Positions 44,382 through 53,055 of a stretch of DNA of 63,529 bases are shown piece by piece (position 1 is the stretch's first letter; each line of letters starts with the position of its first letter). The notes under the pieces were generated by a model, which was not told where the DNA came from, made no database searches, and was given only the letters and a program-made list of their open reading frames with translations. The stretch is from CAMDHY01 sp046156265 (GTDB lineage: Bacteria > Pseudomonadota > Alphaproteobacteria > Rhizobiales > Segnochrobactraceae): NCBI RefSeq assembly GCF_046156265.1, contig NZ_JAWDIR010000007.1:1-63529 (forward strand), in the 5' to 3' direction. A program made the translations under genes and the position numbers.

Positions 44382-45275
44382 TCAAGCCGCCGCGGCGACG
44401 ACGTCCTCGAGGTCGGCCGCCCGCGCGACGAGCCGAGCGCGCAGCGCCGCCGGCAACTGGCGGGCGGACTTCACCCGCGGCAGCACCATCTCGGCGATGA
44501 CCGGCATGGCCGCGCCGTAGAGGGCATCGTATTCCGCGGCGTTGTCGAAGCGCCGCCGCGTCACGGTGTCGAGGAAGGTCTCGGCCGGCACGCCTTCGGC
44601 GAGGATGAGGTCATGGGCCTCCGTCTCGACGTGGAAGACGGTGTAGCGCTCGCCGAGCTCGGCCGCGCTCAGGCGGCGCGCCGCCGTGCCGACGAGGGCG
44701 CCGGCCTGCACGAGGAGCCCCTCGAGACAGAGTGCATGGTCCGCCGTCAGCCGCAGCGGCCGTGCCGGCAGGCCGGGGCCGAGTGAGCCGGCGGAGATCT
44801 GAACCGGGGCCTGCTCGGCACCGGGTCCGAACGCCGTGACGACCGTCCGCCGCCCGACCCAGCGCACCGGCACCGCGCGGCCGTCGGCCGTCAGGACGAG
44901 GTCGCCGATGGCGAGAGACTCGACTGAGCGAGTACCCGCCGGGGTAGCAATCAGCGTGCCCGCGAGGAAGCAGGGCGTGAATGCATCGGTGCTGGCGGTG
45001 AACGGCGTCGAGCTGGTCGGCAAGATCTGGTTGGATAGAAAGTAGATCGTACCCTCGTCCTGCGTGATGCCGATCCACCCGTCCAGGTACGAGCCGATAT
45101 AGGTCAGTCCATCCGGCGGCAGGCCCTGCCCTGTCAAGACATCCCCAAGCTCGAATGCACCACTCGAATCGCCATCATCTGCGACAGTGGTGATGATAAA
45201 CGCATTGTCGATGGTGTACTGGTTCTCCGAAACCTGACCCAGAACATACGCATACCCGGCGGTAAAGGTCGCCAT
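44382..45275 (-). CDS. Hint-domain protein
   Basis: A 297-residue protein. Residues about 100-240 form a Hint (hedgehog/intein) domain: PCFLAGTLIATPAG with nucleophile Cys102, GDLVLTADGRAVPVRWVG and TADHALCLEG with the block-B His180. The N-terminal 100 residues (MATFTAGYAYVLGQVSENQYTID) are Gly/Asp-rich and beta-like with a putative Ca or adhesin style, and visibly less GC-rich. No partner exteins or polymorphic toxin domain is present, so processing or autoproteolysis is a family-based idea. The ATG at 45275 follows AAGGGAAG. The 314-bp spacer 45276-45589 holds only a GC hairpin. Confidence 0.8.
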   Translation of the reverse strand: MATFTAGYAYVLGQVSENQYTIDNAFIITTVADDGDSSGAFELGDVLTGQGLPPDGLTYIGSYLDGWIGITQDEGTIYFLSNQILPTSSTPFTASTDAFTPCFLAGTLIATPAGTRSVESLAIGDLVLTADGRAVPVRWVGRRTVVTAFGPGAEQAPVQISAGSLGPGLPARPLRLTADHALCLEGLLVQAGALVGTAARRLSAAELGERYTVFHVETEAHDLILAEGVPAETFLDTVTRRRFDNAAEYDALYGAAMPVIAEMVLPRVKSARQLPAALRARLVARAADLEDVVAAAA

Positions 45276-45589
45276 CTGACTTCCCTTCAGAAGCGAAGCT
45301 ACGCGCCCCCGCACACGCGATGATACACATGTGCAAAGAGTGGTTGTACCCACTGATCGGGAAAAAATCGGCGCAGAGCGCTGCCCCGCCGCGTGAGGCC
45401 GCGGCAGGGGCGGATGCCGGAGGGCGTCCCGGTCACGAGAGGCCGCGTGAAGTCCTCGCCTCGCCGACGGGCCGGTCGCGCCCAAAGCTGCGCGACGGCC
45501 TTGATGACGGCGACCGGTTCCGCGTACAACTGCCACCGGAAGGGCCGCGGCGCGCCGCGGCGTCACCCTTTCTCGGGCCTTGGTCCGAC

Positions 45590-45664
45590 GCGGGCGTAGT
45601 TCAGTGGTAGAACGTCAGCTTCCCAAGCTGAATGTCGTCGGTTCGATCCCGATCGCCCGCTCCA
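45590..45664 (+). tRNA. tRNA-Gly(CCC)
   Basis: Full cloverleaf: acceptor GCGGGCG/CGCCCGC, D-arm AGTTCAGTGGTAGAAC, anticodon stem TCAGC/GCTGA around loop TTCCCAA (anticodon CCC) and T-arm with GGTTCGATCC, with encoded CCA. Its 3' half is the attachment site of the satellite element, and the last 45 bases recur at 55421-55465. Confidence 0.97.
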
Positions 45665-45665
45665 A
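45620..45665. repeat. attL core in tRNA-Gly
   Basis: The left copy of the 46-bp direct repeat flanking the satellite. It spans the anticodon loop, T-arm and acceptor end of the intact tRNA-Gly, so integration leaves the gene functional. Confidence 0.92.
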
Positions 45666-45748
45666 TATCCGAAGCGAACTCAGGGACTTGACGCCCTACC
45701 GCTGATCTACGCGTTCCCCATGTTCCCTACCGCGTTCCCCATTTCTGT

Positions 45749-46972
45749 TTACGCCCCGTTCCGGGTGGCCCGGTGCGCCAAGCGCAGCTCGGCGACCTTG
45801 CGGGATTTGCCGGAGGCACCGCGCACGTACCTGGCCGTGGTCGACGCCAAGGTGTGGCCCGCGGCCGATCGGATGTGGTCGAGGTCCGCGCCCGCATCGT
45901 CCGCTTCGGAAATGGCGCCGGCGCGTGCGTCCATGTTGCGAACGTGGTCGGGAATGCCGGCCGCTTGCGCGATCGTGCGCCAGTCCCTGCCGTAGGCGAA
46001 CTCGGCGTAGGGTCGGCCCGCCGTCTCGTCGATGATCATCGGTCCCACGCGCTGATCGGGCGGCACCTTCTCCAGAAGGGCGAGCACGAGCGGCGCCAGG
46101 CGCAAGTCGTGCGTCACGTCCGCCCCCGTTTTCGTCGTGACTTTGTAGAGGACGAGGTCCGGCGAGAGGTCCGCCCACGTAAGGCCGTTAACCCACCGCC
46201 GGCGATTGAGGACGATGCCTGTTGCGGCCGCACCGTCCGGGATCGGCTCCCATTCGCCGATCACGTCGCGCTGTCGGAGCGCCGTCTCGAACTGCAGCGC
46301 AGTGCCAAGGGCGAGCGACAGCCTGCCAGCGGCCAACGCCGCCTCGATGAAGGCGCGCACGTGGTCGAGGCTGAGCGTCACGCGCCGGCGCGCCGGTTGC
46401 TTGAAACGGGCCTCGTCGAGGATCGCGGCGAGGCGCGCACACTCCGGCAGCTCCGCAGTCACCCCATAGCCGACGATGCGCCGCGTCATGGAGATGATGC
46501 CGTGCGCCTTTCTCACGCGCTCCGGCTCGCCGGGGTTTTTCGGCTTCTTGGCCTCGTCATACCAGCGGCGAAAGTCGGCGATCCGCAGCGCCGCCAGCGC
46601 ACGCTTGCCGAACGCCCGCTCGATGATCTTGAGCGTATGGTCGACAGTGCGGCGAGTGTTCCACTTGAGGTTCCGATAGGGGCTCGCCTCGTCGACTTGG
46701 TAGAGCCGCACCAGCCCTGCGACCGTCCCGTCAAAGGCGAGCGGGTCGGGCCGGAAGCCCTTCGACCACGCCAGCATTTCGGCCTGAAGGCGCCTGCAGG
46801 CACCCGCCAGCAGTAGCCGCTCGGCCGGATCGTCAATGTTGTAGTGCAGCCGCACCAAAGTCGGCGTGTAGCCCTGCTTTCGAATGTCGTCGCGGCACAC
46901 CCAATAGTGTGCTGCCCCCGATTTGGTTCGCCGGACCTTATGGCCGGGTGTGTCAAGATCATGCCAAGGCAT
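45749..46972 (-). CDS. Tyrosine-family site-specific integrase
   Basis: A 407-residue phage-type integrase next to attL. The catalytic set is visible: Arg233 (ALRQRD), Lys281 in the beta-hairpin region (TTKTG), Asp-x-Arg350 (MDARAGAIS), His373 (SAAGHTLASTTARY) and nucleophile Tyr382. The first Arg-box histidine of the HxxR motif is replaced by Asp (MDAR), a known variation of this phage-integrase branch that should be checked. An N-terminal SAM-like core-binding domain lies near 80-140. ATG 46972 overlaps the stop of the upstream excisionase-like gene by 14 bases, so both are made from one transcript. Confidence 0.93.
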   Translation of the reverse strand: MPWHDLDTPGHKVRRTKSGAAHYWVCRDDIRKQGYTPTLVRLHYNIDDPAERLLLAGACRRLQAEMLAWSKGFRPDPLAFDGTVAGLVRLYQVDEASPYRNLKWNTRRTVDHTLKIIERAFGKRALAALRIADFRRWYDEAKKPKNPGEPERVRKAHGIISMTRRIVGYGVTAELPECARLAAILDEARFKQPARRRVTLSLDHVRAFIEAALAAGRLSLALGTALQFETALRQRDVIGEWEPIPDGAAATGIVLNRRRWVNGLTWADLSPDLVLYKVTTKTGADVTHDLRLAPLVLALLEKVPPDQRVGPMIIDETAGRPYAEFAYGRDWRTIAQAAGIPDHVRNMDARAGAISEADDAGADLDHIRSAAGHTLASTTARYVRGASGKSRKVAELRLAHRATRNGA

Positions 46973-47231
46973 CAAGGTTCTCCAATCCGTCCAGAGTGGA
47001 CACCTCGACGCTAGAGAGACCGTACCGCCGGCGCCAGTAGGCCTCGACGGCGGGCCAGAAGCGCCCGCCCATCACAGGGTCGATGCGGGGCAGCCCGGCG
47101 CGCTCCAAAAGCGCAGCCTTGGCAGCCCACTCCGTAGGCGTCTGCGACAGGCGCCGAGCGATTTCCGCCTCGGACGGGAACAAGCCCTGCTTCCGTACCG
47201 CCTCGCCCGTCTGTCGCTTCGCCGTCGGCAT
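46959..47231 (-). CDS. Small excisionase-like / DNA-binding protein
   Basis: A 90-residue basic protein with a helix-turn-helix-like segment (PSEAEIARRLSQTPTEWAAKAALLERAGLPR) and the ending FWPAVEAYWRRRYGL plus an acidic tail. Its size, position directly before the integrase gene and overlap fit a recombination directionality factor (Xis/AlpA-like); this role is inferred from context. The ATG at 47231 follows GAGGTGG. The 133 bases between it and the capsid gene hold nothing evident. Confidence 0.65.
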   Translation of the reverse strand: MPTAKRQTGEAVRKQGLFPSEAEIARRLSQTPTEWAAKAALLERAGLPRIDPVMGGRFWPAVEAYWRRRYGLSSVEVSTLDGLENLDALA

Positions 47232-47364
47232 TGCCACCTCGCACGCAAAGGTCCCGGCCTCGCCAGCCTTGGCCCCGAAGGCCGAGTACCCCTGCGCCGT
47301 GGGGAGGCTGGCTTGGTCACGGATGGGCCGGGCCACCCGTAGCGAAGGGGCGCAGGGGGTACGG

Positions 47365-49269
47365 TTACTCCGGCGTGGCGCCGGGGTTCTTGTAGGCGCC
47401 GCGGAAGTCGACGGGGGCGCACCCGCAATGCCAGGTGACGCGGTAGGACACACCGAGCCGATCGAACTCGTTGCGCGTCTCCAGCCTCGGCGCCTCGTGC
47501 CCGACGAGGGTCACGAACTTCAGGACCGGGGCCACCTCGGGGCTGGCGAAGAGGAACCAGGCGAGCGGATCGGCGAGGCGGGGCTCGACAGCGAGCTGGA
47601 TCCGGCCAGCAAACGGATTGACCGCCTGAGACGTGGCGGCAGCGATCGGCGCCAGGATCTGTTCCGCCTCGGTCTCCAGCTCCGAAGGGACCATTAGGAA
47701 GGCGGGGCCGATCCCGAGCGGCACCGTCGAGCCGATTGCTTTCTGCTGCCGCATCGCGAGCCGCCCGGCACCGATGGCTTCGATTCCGAGCGCGGCGGCG
47801 GTGCCGAGATTGCTGCGGCTGGCGTGGAAGATGGGCAGCCCGTCAGAGAGATTGCCCATGAGTGCGGCCACCGCCAGGCGCGTCTTCAGCTCGGCTGCCG
47901 ACCGTCCCGGTGCCAGCGACACGGCGCGTTCGAGTGCGCCGAGGTTGTCGTTGACGAGCACCTGCATGGAAATGTTGATCGCCCGCGCGAAGCTTGCGGC
48001 GCGAACGGCCTCCTTGCCCTCGTGCAAGGTGCCGTACTTCACTTCGCCGTCCTCGCCGACAGCCTCCAGCGTCGGATAGTCGGAAAAGTCCACTTCCGCC
48101 TGCTCGCGGAAGTCGTTGGCGCTGCTTTCGGCGAGCACCAGGCTAACGCCGCTGTCGGCCGCCACCATCGCGGCCCGCAGCCGCGTATTGAGGGCGTTCT
48201 CCAGCGCCAGCGGGAAGTCGGACACGGTGTGCGACCGCCCCTGCAGCCCGCCGAAGGTGGCATTCGCCACGTCGAGGTCCGTCATGCCGCGCGCGCGAAT
48301 GCCGGCCTCTTCCATCGCCTGCCGCATCATGCCGACGAGCGAGAGACCGCGAAACTCGCGGCCGCGCGGGGTGAGTTGTGCGCCGGGCACCCCAAGCCGG
48401 TGCATCAGGGCGTTCTCGAGGGCGGCGCTGCGGCCAGCCGGGTCGTCGCCGGAGGCGCCGACGGCGATGTGGGGGAAACTCGACATTCTGTCGGACTCCG
48501 TTGCGAGGAAATCGAGGACGGCAGAGCGGAACGTCGGCTCGTCTGAGCCGGCCGCCACGTGACGTGTGAGGAAGTCGCTCGGGAGCCCTGAGCGGACGCT
48601 CGCCGCGATGGCGGAGAGTGTGAGCACCCTTTGCCGCTCGGCCTCGGCGGGGGGCAGTGCCGACGCGGCGATGACGACGGGGAACTCCCGATCGGCGGTG
48701 TCGAGGGTGCGGCGGCCTGAAATGACGTGGGCGTCCGGGTCGGCGCCCATTGTCACGAACGACAACTCGTAAGGCGTCCAGCGGACGACGAGCCAACGCT
48801 CCGGCTGGCCCTCACCGGCCGGTTCGATCTGCACGCGATCGACGCTGTAGCCCACGGACACGTTGGCGCGCTGGCCGTCGAGAACGAGGGCGACGAACTC
48901 GTCGATCTGCGGCGAGATGCCGGAGCTCGGGAAGCGCACCTCGGCATAGGCCTTGCCACCCTCGATCCACGCGCGAGAGACAACGCCGAGCTGTCCATGA
49001 GCCGACCAGGCGCCGTGACTGTCGAGGACGGGTGCGCGCCCTGAGGCAAAGCGGGTGAGGTCGAGCGCCTCCTCACTGACGACGAGCACCTCCTCATAGG
49101 CCCCGTGCTCGCGTCCGTATCGGTTGCTCGCCGCTCGCGCGACGGCCGCGCCCGTCGAGAAGCAGACGGTCACCGTGCGTGCGGCTGCGTCGCGGGTCTC
49201 GACGGTGGCCAGGCGCGCCTGCAGCGGCAGGGTCGCCCGGCGCTCGTGCAGATTGGGCTGGATGGTCAC
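47365..49269 (-). CDS. Prohead protease/major capsid protein fusion
   Basis: A 634-residue phage structural fusion. Residues about 1-190 form an S78-type prohead protease with catalytic His85 (VLDSHGAW) and Ser138 (VSVGYS), as in HK97/Mu gp I-like enzymes. Residues about 330-630 are a Mu gpT/HK97-type major capsid domain (FARAINISMQVLVNDNLGALERAV, RLAVAALMGN, AIGSTVPLGIGPAFLMVPSELETEAEQIL, the Cys-containing end HCGCAPVDFRG). The middle ~140 residues probably act as scaffold (delta region). Self-cleavage after assembly is known for such fusions. The start is GTG 49269 with GGAGGG, three bases after the upstream gene. Confidence 0.9.
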   Translation of the reverse strand: MTIQPNLHERRATLPLQARLATVETRDAAARTVTVCFSTGAAVARAASNRYGREHGAYEEVLVVSEEALDLTRFASGRAPVLDSHGAWSAHGQLGVVSRAWIEGGKAYAEVRFPSSGISPQIDEFVALVLDGQRANVSVGYSVDRVQIEPAGEGQPERWLVVRWTPYELSFVTMGADPDAHVISGRRTLDTADREFPVVIAASALPPAEAERQRVLTLSAIAASVRSGLPSDFLTRHVAAGSDEPTFRSAVLDFLATESDRMSSFPHIAVGASGDDPAGRSAALENALMHRLGVPGAQLTPRGREFRGLSLVGMMRQAMEEAGIRARGMTDLDVANATFGGLQGRSHTVSDFPLALENALNTRLRAAMVAADSGVSLVLAESSANDFREQAEVDFSDYPTLEAVGEDGEVKYGTLHEGKEAVRAASFARAINISMQVLVNDNLGALERAVSLAPGRSAAELKTRLAVAALMGNLSDGLPIFHASRSNLGTAAALGIEAIGAGRLAMRQQKAIGSTVPLGIGPAFLMVPSELETEAEQILAPIAAATSQAVNPFAGRIQLAVEPRLADPLAWFLFASPEVAPVLKFVTLVGHEAPRLETRNEFDRLGVSYRVTWHCGCAPVDFRGAYKNPGATPE

Positions 49270-49272
49270 GCC

Positions 49273-49764
49273 TTAACCCTCCGCCTCGTCGATGCCCGCG
49301 GCACGCCACAGGGCCTCGACCATCGCCACGTGCGGCGCCAGCGCAATCACGATGGTCGTAGGCCGCCGCACGTCGTTGGCGATCTCGTGCAGCTCGCCGG
49401 CCCGCTTGAGGCTGCCCGTGAAGGCGACGCTGTTGGCGTCGCCGGTGGGGTCGATGTCGGCGAAGTCGCCGGCGCCCGCGTACCGGGCGGAGTAGACCTT
49501 CAGCATCACGAACAGGTCGCCGTAGCCCTCGAAACCGCCGCGCAGCATGTGAATGGCATCCCGCGCCCGCGAGGTGCTGAGGCCGATGGCGCGTGCCTCG
49601 GCGAAGACGAGGATGCGCAAGGCATCCATCTTGGTGAGGTGGCGGGTCTGCCCGTTCTTCACCTGCATATCGAAGAACAGGTCACCGTCGCTCACCCAGG
49701 TATCGACGCGGCCGCGCTCCAAGCCGGTGAGCCGGCAGAGGGTGGAAACAATCATATTTGGCAT
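49273..49764 (-). CDS. Phage-type HTH/regulatory protein
   Basis: A 163-residue protein just upstream of the capsid gene (three-base gap), so it is probably co-expressed. The first ~55 residues (MIVSTLCRLTGLERGRVDTWVSDGDLFFDMQVKNGQTRHLTKMDALRILVFAEA) read as a MerR-like winged HTH with a wing loop. The second part (RARDAIHMLRGGFEGYGDLFVMLKVYSARYAG) is helical and may dimerise or bind a ligand. It could be a capsid regulator or scaffold helper. The ATG at 49764 is preferred over GTG 49770 because GGAGG sits five bases before it. Confidence 0.65.
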   Translation of the reverse strand: MPNMIVSTLCRLTGLERGRVDTWVSDGDLFFDMQVKNGQTRHLTKMDALRILVFAEARAIGLSTSRARDAIHMLRGGFEGYGDLFVMLKVYSARYAGAGDFADIDPTGDANSVAFTGSLKRAGELHEIANDVRRPTTIVIALAPHVAMVEALWRAAGIDEAEG

Positions 49765-49903
49765 GGTCACCTCCAGAATCTTTCTAGAGGATGCCTCACA
49801 TCGCGGCGCTGGTCAACGACCTTCAGGAATTTTCCAGCGGTCTGTCGCCAAGAGGCTTCAGCTGGAATGCCGGGCGCTCCAGACGGGCCGCCCGTCGGGG
49901 CAC

Positions 49904-50680
49904 TCAACGGACCACCTCCACGGCAGGCGCTGGCGACCGTGGGGCGAAGCGGTACGAGGCGCCGTGTATGTCGATGAACAGCCGCTCACCGGGCGCGAGC
50001 GGCGGCAAGCGATGGGCCGGGGGGATCGGGAAGCGCCGGCCGCGGGAGTCGGTGAAGATTCGTCCCTTGGCAGAACAGAGCCCCGCCTCGTGCTCCGGGT
50101 CGATTTCCACAAGGGGCGGAGGCTCGGAAGGTCGCGTAGCCGTCAACCGGCGACGGCGATAGGGACCGCCGCTTGGGTCCTTTTCCCTGTCGCTGTTGCA
50201 GCCGACTTGGCCGTCAATTGTCCAACCGAGGGACGGCTCGCTGTCGGCGCCACAGTGCAAGCCGTCATCGTGCGGCTCTTCCTGAATGTCTCCACCGTGC
50301 TCGTCTTCGTCCTCCCGGTCGTCGTCGCCGCCCCGCGACCACCCCACCTGCGAGCCGAGCGGCTCAGCGTGAGCGAAGGTCGCCCCATCAGGGAAAAGAT
50401 AGTCCGCGCCACGCAGCTCGGTCTCAGGGGCTGCAAGGGAGGGCTCGCTGCAGCCGTCGTCCTCGTCGTCCGCATCGTCCGCCTCGGCGTCGATGGCGAA
50501 GTAGTGAGGGCATGGGCTGTCGAGCGACGGCTCATAGTCGCTGTCGCCCTCGATCCAATCGAGCAGCTCGATTCCGGCCTCGACGATTGCCTCCAGCCTG
50601 GCGACGAGGTCAGCCGGTGCGAGCGTGAAGAAGGTGGCGGCATGGGCACGGCTTTCCCGTGCCCCCTCCATGCGCGACAT
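49904..50680 (-). CDS. Hypothetical acidic phage protein
   Basis: A 258-residue protein, not recognised. Acidic repeats dominate the centre (GDSDYEPSLDSP, ADDADDEDDG, GDDDREDEDEHGGD). It has a helical start (LAPADLVARLEAIVEAGIELLDWI) and a basic C-terminal third (RRRRLTATRPS) with a hydrophobic tail (GERLFIDIHGASYRF). Proteins of this style recur in Rhizobiales phage islands by my recollection, without known function. The ATG at 50680 starts at MSRMEGA; several longer starts exist but would run into the divergent promoter region. Divergent from the XRE gene. Confidence 0.6.
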   Translation of the reverse strand: MSRMEGARESRAHAATFFTLAPADLVARLEAIVEAGIELLDWIEGDSDYEPSLDSPCPHYFAIDAEADDADDEDDGCSEPSLAAPETELRGADYLFPDGATFAHAEPLGSQVGWSRGGDDDREDEDEHGGDIQEEPHDDGLHCGADSEPSLGWTIDGQVGCNSDREKDPSGGPYRRRRLTATRPSEPPPLVEIDPEHEAGLCSAKGRIFTDSRGRRFPIPPAHRLPPLAPGERLFIDIHGASYRFAPRSPAPAVEVVR

Positions 50681-50710
50681 GCGGCGGCTCCTGTGATACG
50701 CTTCTTTCCG

Positions 50711-50755
50711 GCAAGATTGCCGACACGAAGATATGCATAAATCCAGCAAGGTTGC
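50711..50755. promoter_or_regulatory. Two palindromic operators GCAAG(A/G)TTGC
   Basis: Sites at 50711-50720 (GCAAGATTGC, extended to CGGCAAGATTGCCG) and 50746-50755 (GCAAGGTTGC) are spaced 35 bp centre to centre. An AT-rich TATGCATAAAT lies between them and the XRE start follows four bases later. This is the usual layout of a repressor that controls its own and a divergent promoter. Confidence 0.6.
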
Positions 50756-50758
50756 AAC

Positions 50759-51217
50759 ATGACCCTGTCGCCGCTTGAATGCCGCTCCGCCAGGGCCCTC
50801 TTGGGCTTGTCGAGAAGCGAACTCGCTCATCAGTCCAAGGTCGCGGAGCGTACGATCTCGGATTTCGAATCCGGCAGGCGATCGCCGATTAACTCCACCC
50901 TTGAAGCGCTCAGACGAACATTAGAGGCCCACGGGGTCGAGTTGTTCGGAGCGGAGGAGCCAGGCGTCAAAATGAAGCTAGTGCGGAATCGCGGGGAGAG
51001 ACTCTCGTCAGCGATCATCTGGATTGGACGGCAGTGGGCGGTTACGGACCGCGGGATAGAGGCGCGCGATGGTACATACTTTATTCAACGATCCCGCGTT
51101 TGGGAGGAGAATGAGGGTTACGGCTGGCTAGACCATATGCGTGAGAAGGAATGGGTCGATATTAGCGACTTTAAGGAAGCACTGATGGCAGCTCGACGGA
51201 TCTACGCAAATAAGTAA
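50759..51217 (+). CDS. XRE-family transcriptional regulator
   Basis: A 152-residue putative repressor. The N-terminal HTH (CRSARALLGLSRSELAHQSKVAERTISDFESGRRSPINSTLEALRRTLE) is a classic Cro/CI-type domain. The C-terminal ~80 residues (AIIWIGRQWAVTDRGIEARDGTYFIQ) form a small sensor-like domain. It is divergent from the acidic protein gene with two palindromic operators between, the expected place for an autoregulating phage or satellite repressor. It probably also controls the cargo gene 32 bases downstream. The ATG is at 50759. Confidence 0.85.
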   Translation: MTLSPLECRSARALLGLSRSELAHQSKVAERTISDFESGRRSPINSTLEALRRTLEAHGVELFGAEEPGVKMKLVRNRGERLSSAIIWIGRQWAVTDRGIEARDGTYFIQRSRVWEENEGYGWLDHMREKEWVDISDFKEALMAARRIYANK

Positions 51218-51249
51218 CGGCCGGGGCAAGCCGAGCGAAGGAGGATGCA

Positions 51250-52293
51250 GTGCCGTACTTTAAATTCACCCCCTCCCGTTATGCTGAGTCAACTGCGAGC
51301 GGAACATTACGGTTCGGCCGACTTCGATATTATCAGATGCTTGAAATTGTCTTTGGAGACGACAGAATCGGCGACAAAAATGAGGGCAGATCTATCGAGT
51401 TCATCGACCATCTACTCGTCTCTCCGGGCGAAGATGGCAACCAAGACCGCGAGCTCTTGCGGTCTGCATACATAGAGGTTGACGCAGCGACCTCTTTAGA
51501 AGTCTCGAATATAGAGATAATTCGAGAGATTGACTGTTTTGTATTTTGCTTTTCTTACGGAGACGCAGAAGAACTGCACTCATCTTTTCGCAAGCTAGAT
51601 ATTGATCCTGCAGGTTATGGTACGTGTATTGAGATTACAAACTTGGAAGAATGCGTCAAATTACTCTGGAGCGATGGCATTATTCGCGATAAGGGCGCGG
51701 TCAAGGACGTTTTATCCGAGCTAATCTGCGACCCAGTTTCGTATAGAAGCAACAGAAGCCCCTTGACACGAGGGCGCTCCACTTCGGGCAACCCCTTCAT
51801 CAAACTTGAGAAATACTCATATCAGAAAGAATGGAGAATAGTAGCAAAACTAAAGGAAAAACTGGATCAGGACGCGATCTTTATAGATTGCCCTGGAATT
51901 GCAGATTATCTAAGAATTGTCAGCACAACAGATGCTGAAGGCGATTCTACAGATGCACGCATTGAAACTGAGGAGAACCTTATTTCAATAATTTTGAATG
52001 TGCTAGAACAGTTAGACGACATTAACAGGAAGCACTCCGCTCAAACAATTGCAGAGTTGCACAAGCCTACATTGGATGCATCAGATATTCAAAGAATTAG
52101 CGAACTTGGGCGGCTTCCGGACGAATCTATGAATATTTACAAGTCGATCTTACGCCGATATTGGCTGTTGCGTGAAATGAATGCATCCTATCGATCGGCA
52201 GATATGGATTTTTTTCTTGAGGACGAAAGACCAAACGGAGGTTCGGTTGTAGGGCTTTCCCATAGACTTAGGAGCATGCTTAGACAGCAGTGA
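51250..52293 (+). CDS. AT-rich cargo gene, DUF2971-like
   Basis: A 347-residue protein visibly poorer in GC than the rest of the satellite, so probably a recently acquired cargo gene. It opens YFKFTPSRYAESTASGTLRFGRLRYYQM and has a YQKEWRIVAK motif near 190, both styled like DUF2971 proteins, which are often found in defence islands. A C-terminal ~90-residue helical part (QTIAELHKPTLDASDIQRISELG) follows. No catalytic site can be named. The start is GTG 51250 behind GGAGGA. A defence or superinfection-control role is suggested by position after the repressor (inference). Confidence 0.6.
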   Translation: MPYFKFTPSRYAESTASGTLRFGRLRYYQMLEIVFGDDRIGDKNEGRSIEFIDHLLVSPGEDGNQDRELLRSAYIEVDAATSLEVSNIEIIREIDCFVFCFSYGDAEELHSSFRKLDIDPAGYGTCIEITNLEECVKLLWSDGIIRDKGAVKDVLSELICDPVSYRSNRSPLTRGRSTSGNPFIKLEKYSYQKEWRIVAKLKEKLDQDAIFIDCPGIADYLRIVSTTDAEGDSTDARIETEENLISIILNVLEQLDDINRKHSAQTIAELHKPTLDASDIQRISELGRLPDESMNIYKSILRRYWLLREMNASYRSADMDFFLEDERPNGGSVVGLSHRLRSMLRQQ

Positions 52294-52380
52294 TCTCCCG
52301 CGCGCGGCACAACTGGCTCTTACACAATCCACCGCCACGCTCCCAGGCGCCGTTATGAGCGACCGAAGTCGGCTGCGGCC

Positions 52381-52720
52381 CTCGGGTCCTCTCCAGCCTG
52401 ATACGCCCCAGCGGGGGCGCGGCAGCCCGAGGGTTCCGCAGAAATGCAGCCGGCCGGGTGGGTTACGGTGCGGTTACGGAGGTTACAAAGGGCTTGGTGG
52501 GTTACGAAGCGGCTGCTGGGCGCACGTAACGATCGCGACCATTGCGCCGGGGCGAACAGCGGCCGCAGCATCAGTGTCGGCGCCCGAGCCATCCGCAACC
52601 CGTCGCTCGCCTCCGCAACCATCGCAACCCATCCGCAACCCAGCTCAGCGGCTGCATTTCTGAGGAGCCCTCGGGCAGCTGAGCACCCGCGAGGGGGATG
52701 GCCGCCAGGAGGACCCGGAA
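52381..52720. repeat. Inverted-repeat block 1 with eight internal repeats
   Basis: The arms pair GGGTCCTC (52384) with its complement at 52709-52716, GCAGCCCGAGGG (52422-52433) with CCCTCGGGCAGC (52668-52679) and CAGAAATGCAGCCG (52439-52452) with the perfect complement at 52649-52662. Inside are four GGTTAC copies (52461, 52472, 52481, 52500) and four inverted GCAACC copies (52595, 52615, 52624, 52635). Non-coding. The stretch 52721-53055 shows only GC-rich hairpins. Confidence 0.85.
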
Positions 52721-53055
52721 GGGGTAGGCGCGGCACCCGAACGGAATCCGTCCGCTTGCCGCTCGCGCCGCGCGCCGCTGCCGCTTGCTGTTAAGGCTCG
52801 ACTTTAGCCCGTCTGAAGGCTCTCCGAACGCGGTCAGACTACCGAACCCTCGGGCGCCGTGCTGCCCGTGCGCTAGATCCTCCGGGTAGGACCCACCGGG
52901 GTAGGGCTCCCCTTAGTCGCCAGGCGGGACACAACCGTCCCCGCGCAAGGCGCGCCGCACCCGAAGCGACGAAATTCGTCGATTGGCCCGCTCCGCCGCC
53001 CGCGAGCTACGGCGCTGTGAGGGGCGCGCCCGCGGCCGGCTCCGCTACCGCGGTG

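Noticed and set aside
52355..52794. Short open frames inside the repeat blocks of the satellite
   Set aside because: They overlap each other on both strands, have no ribosome sites and coincide with inverted repeats, so they are not genes.
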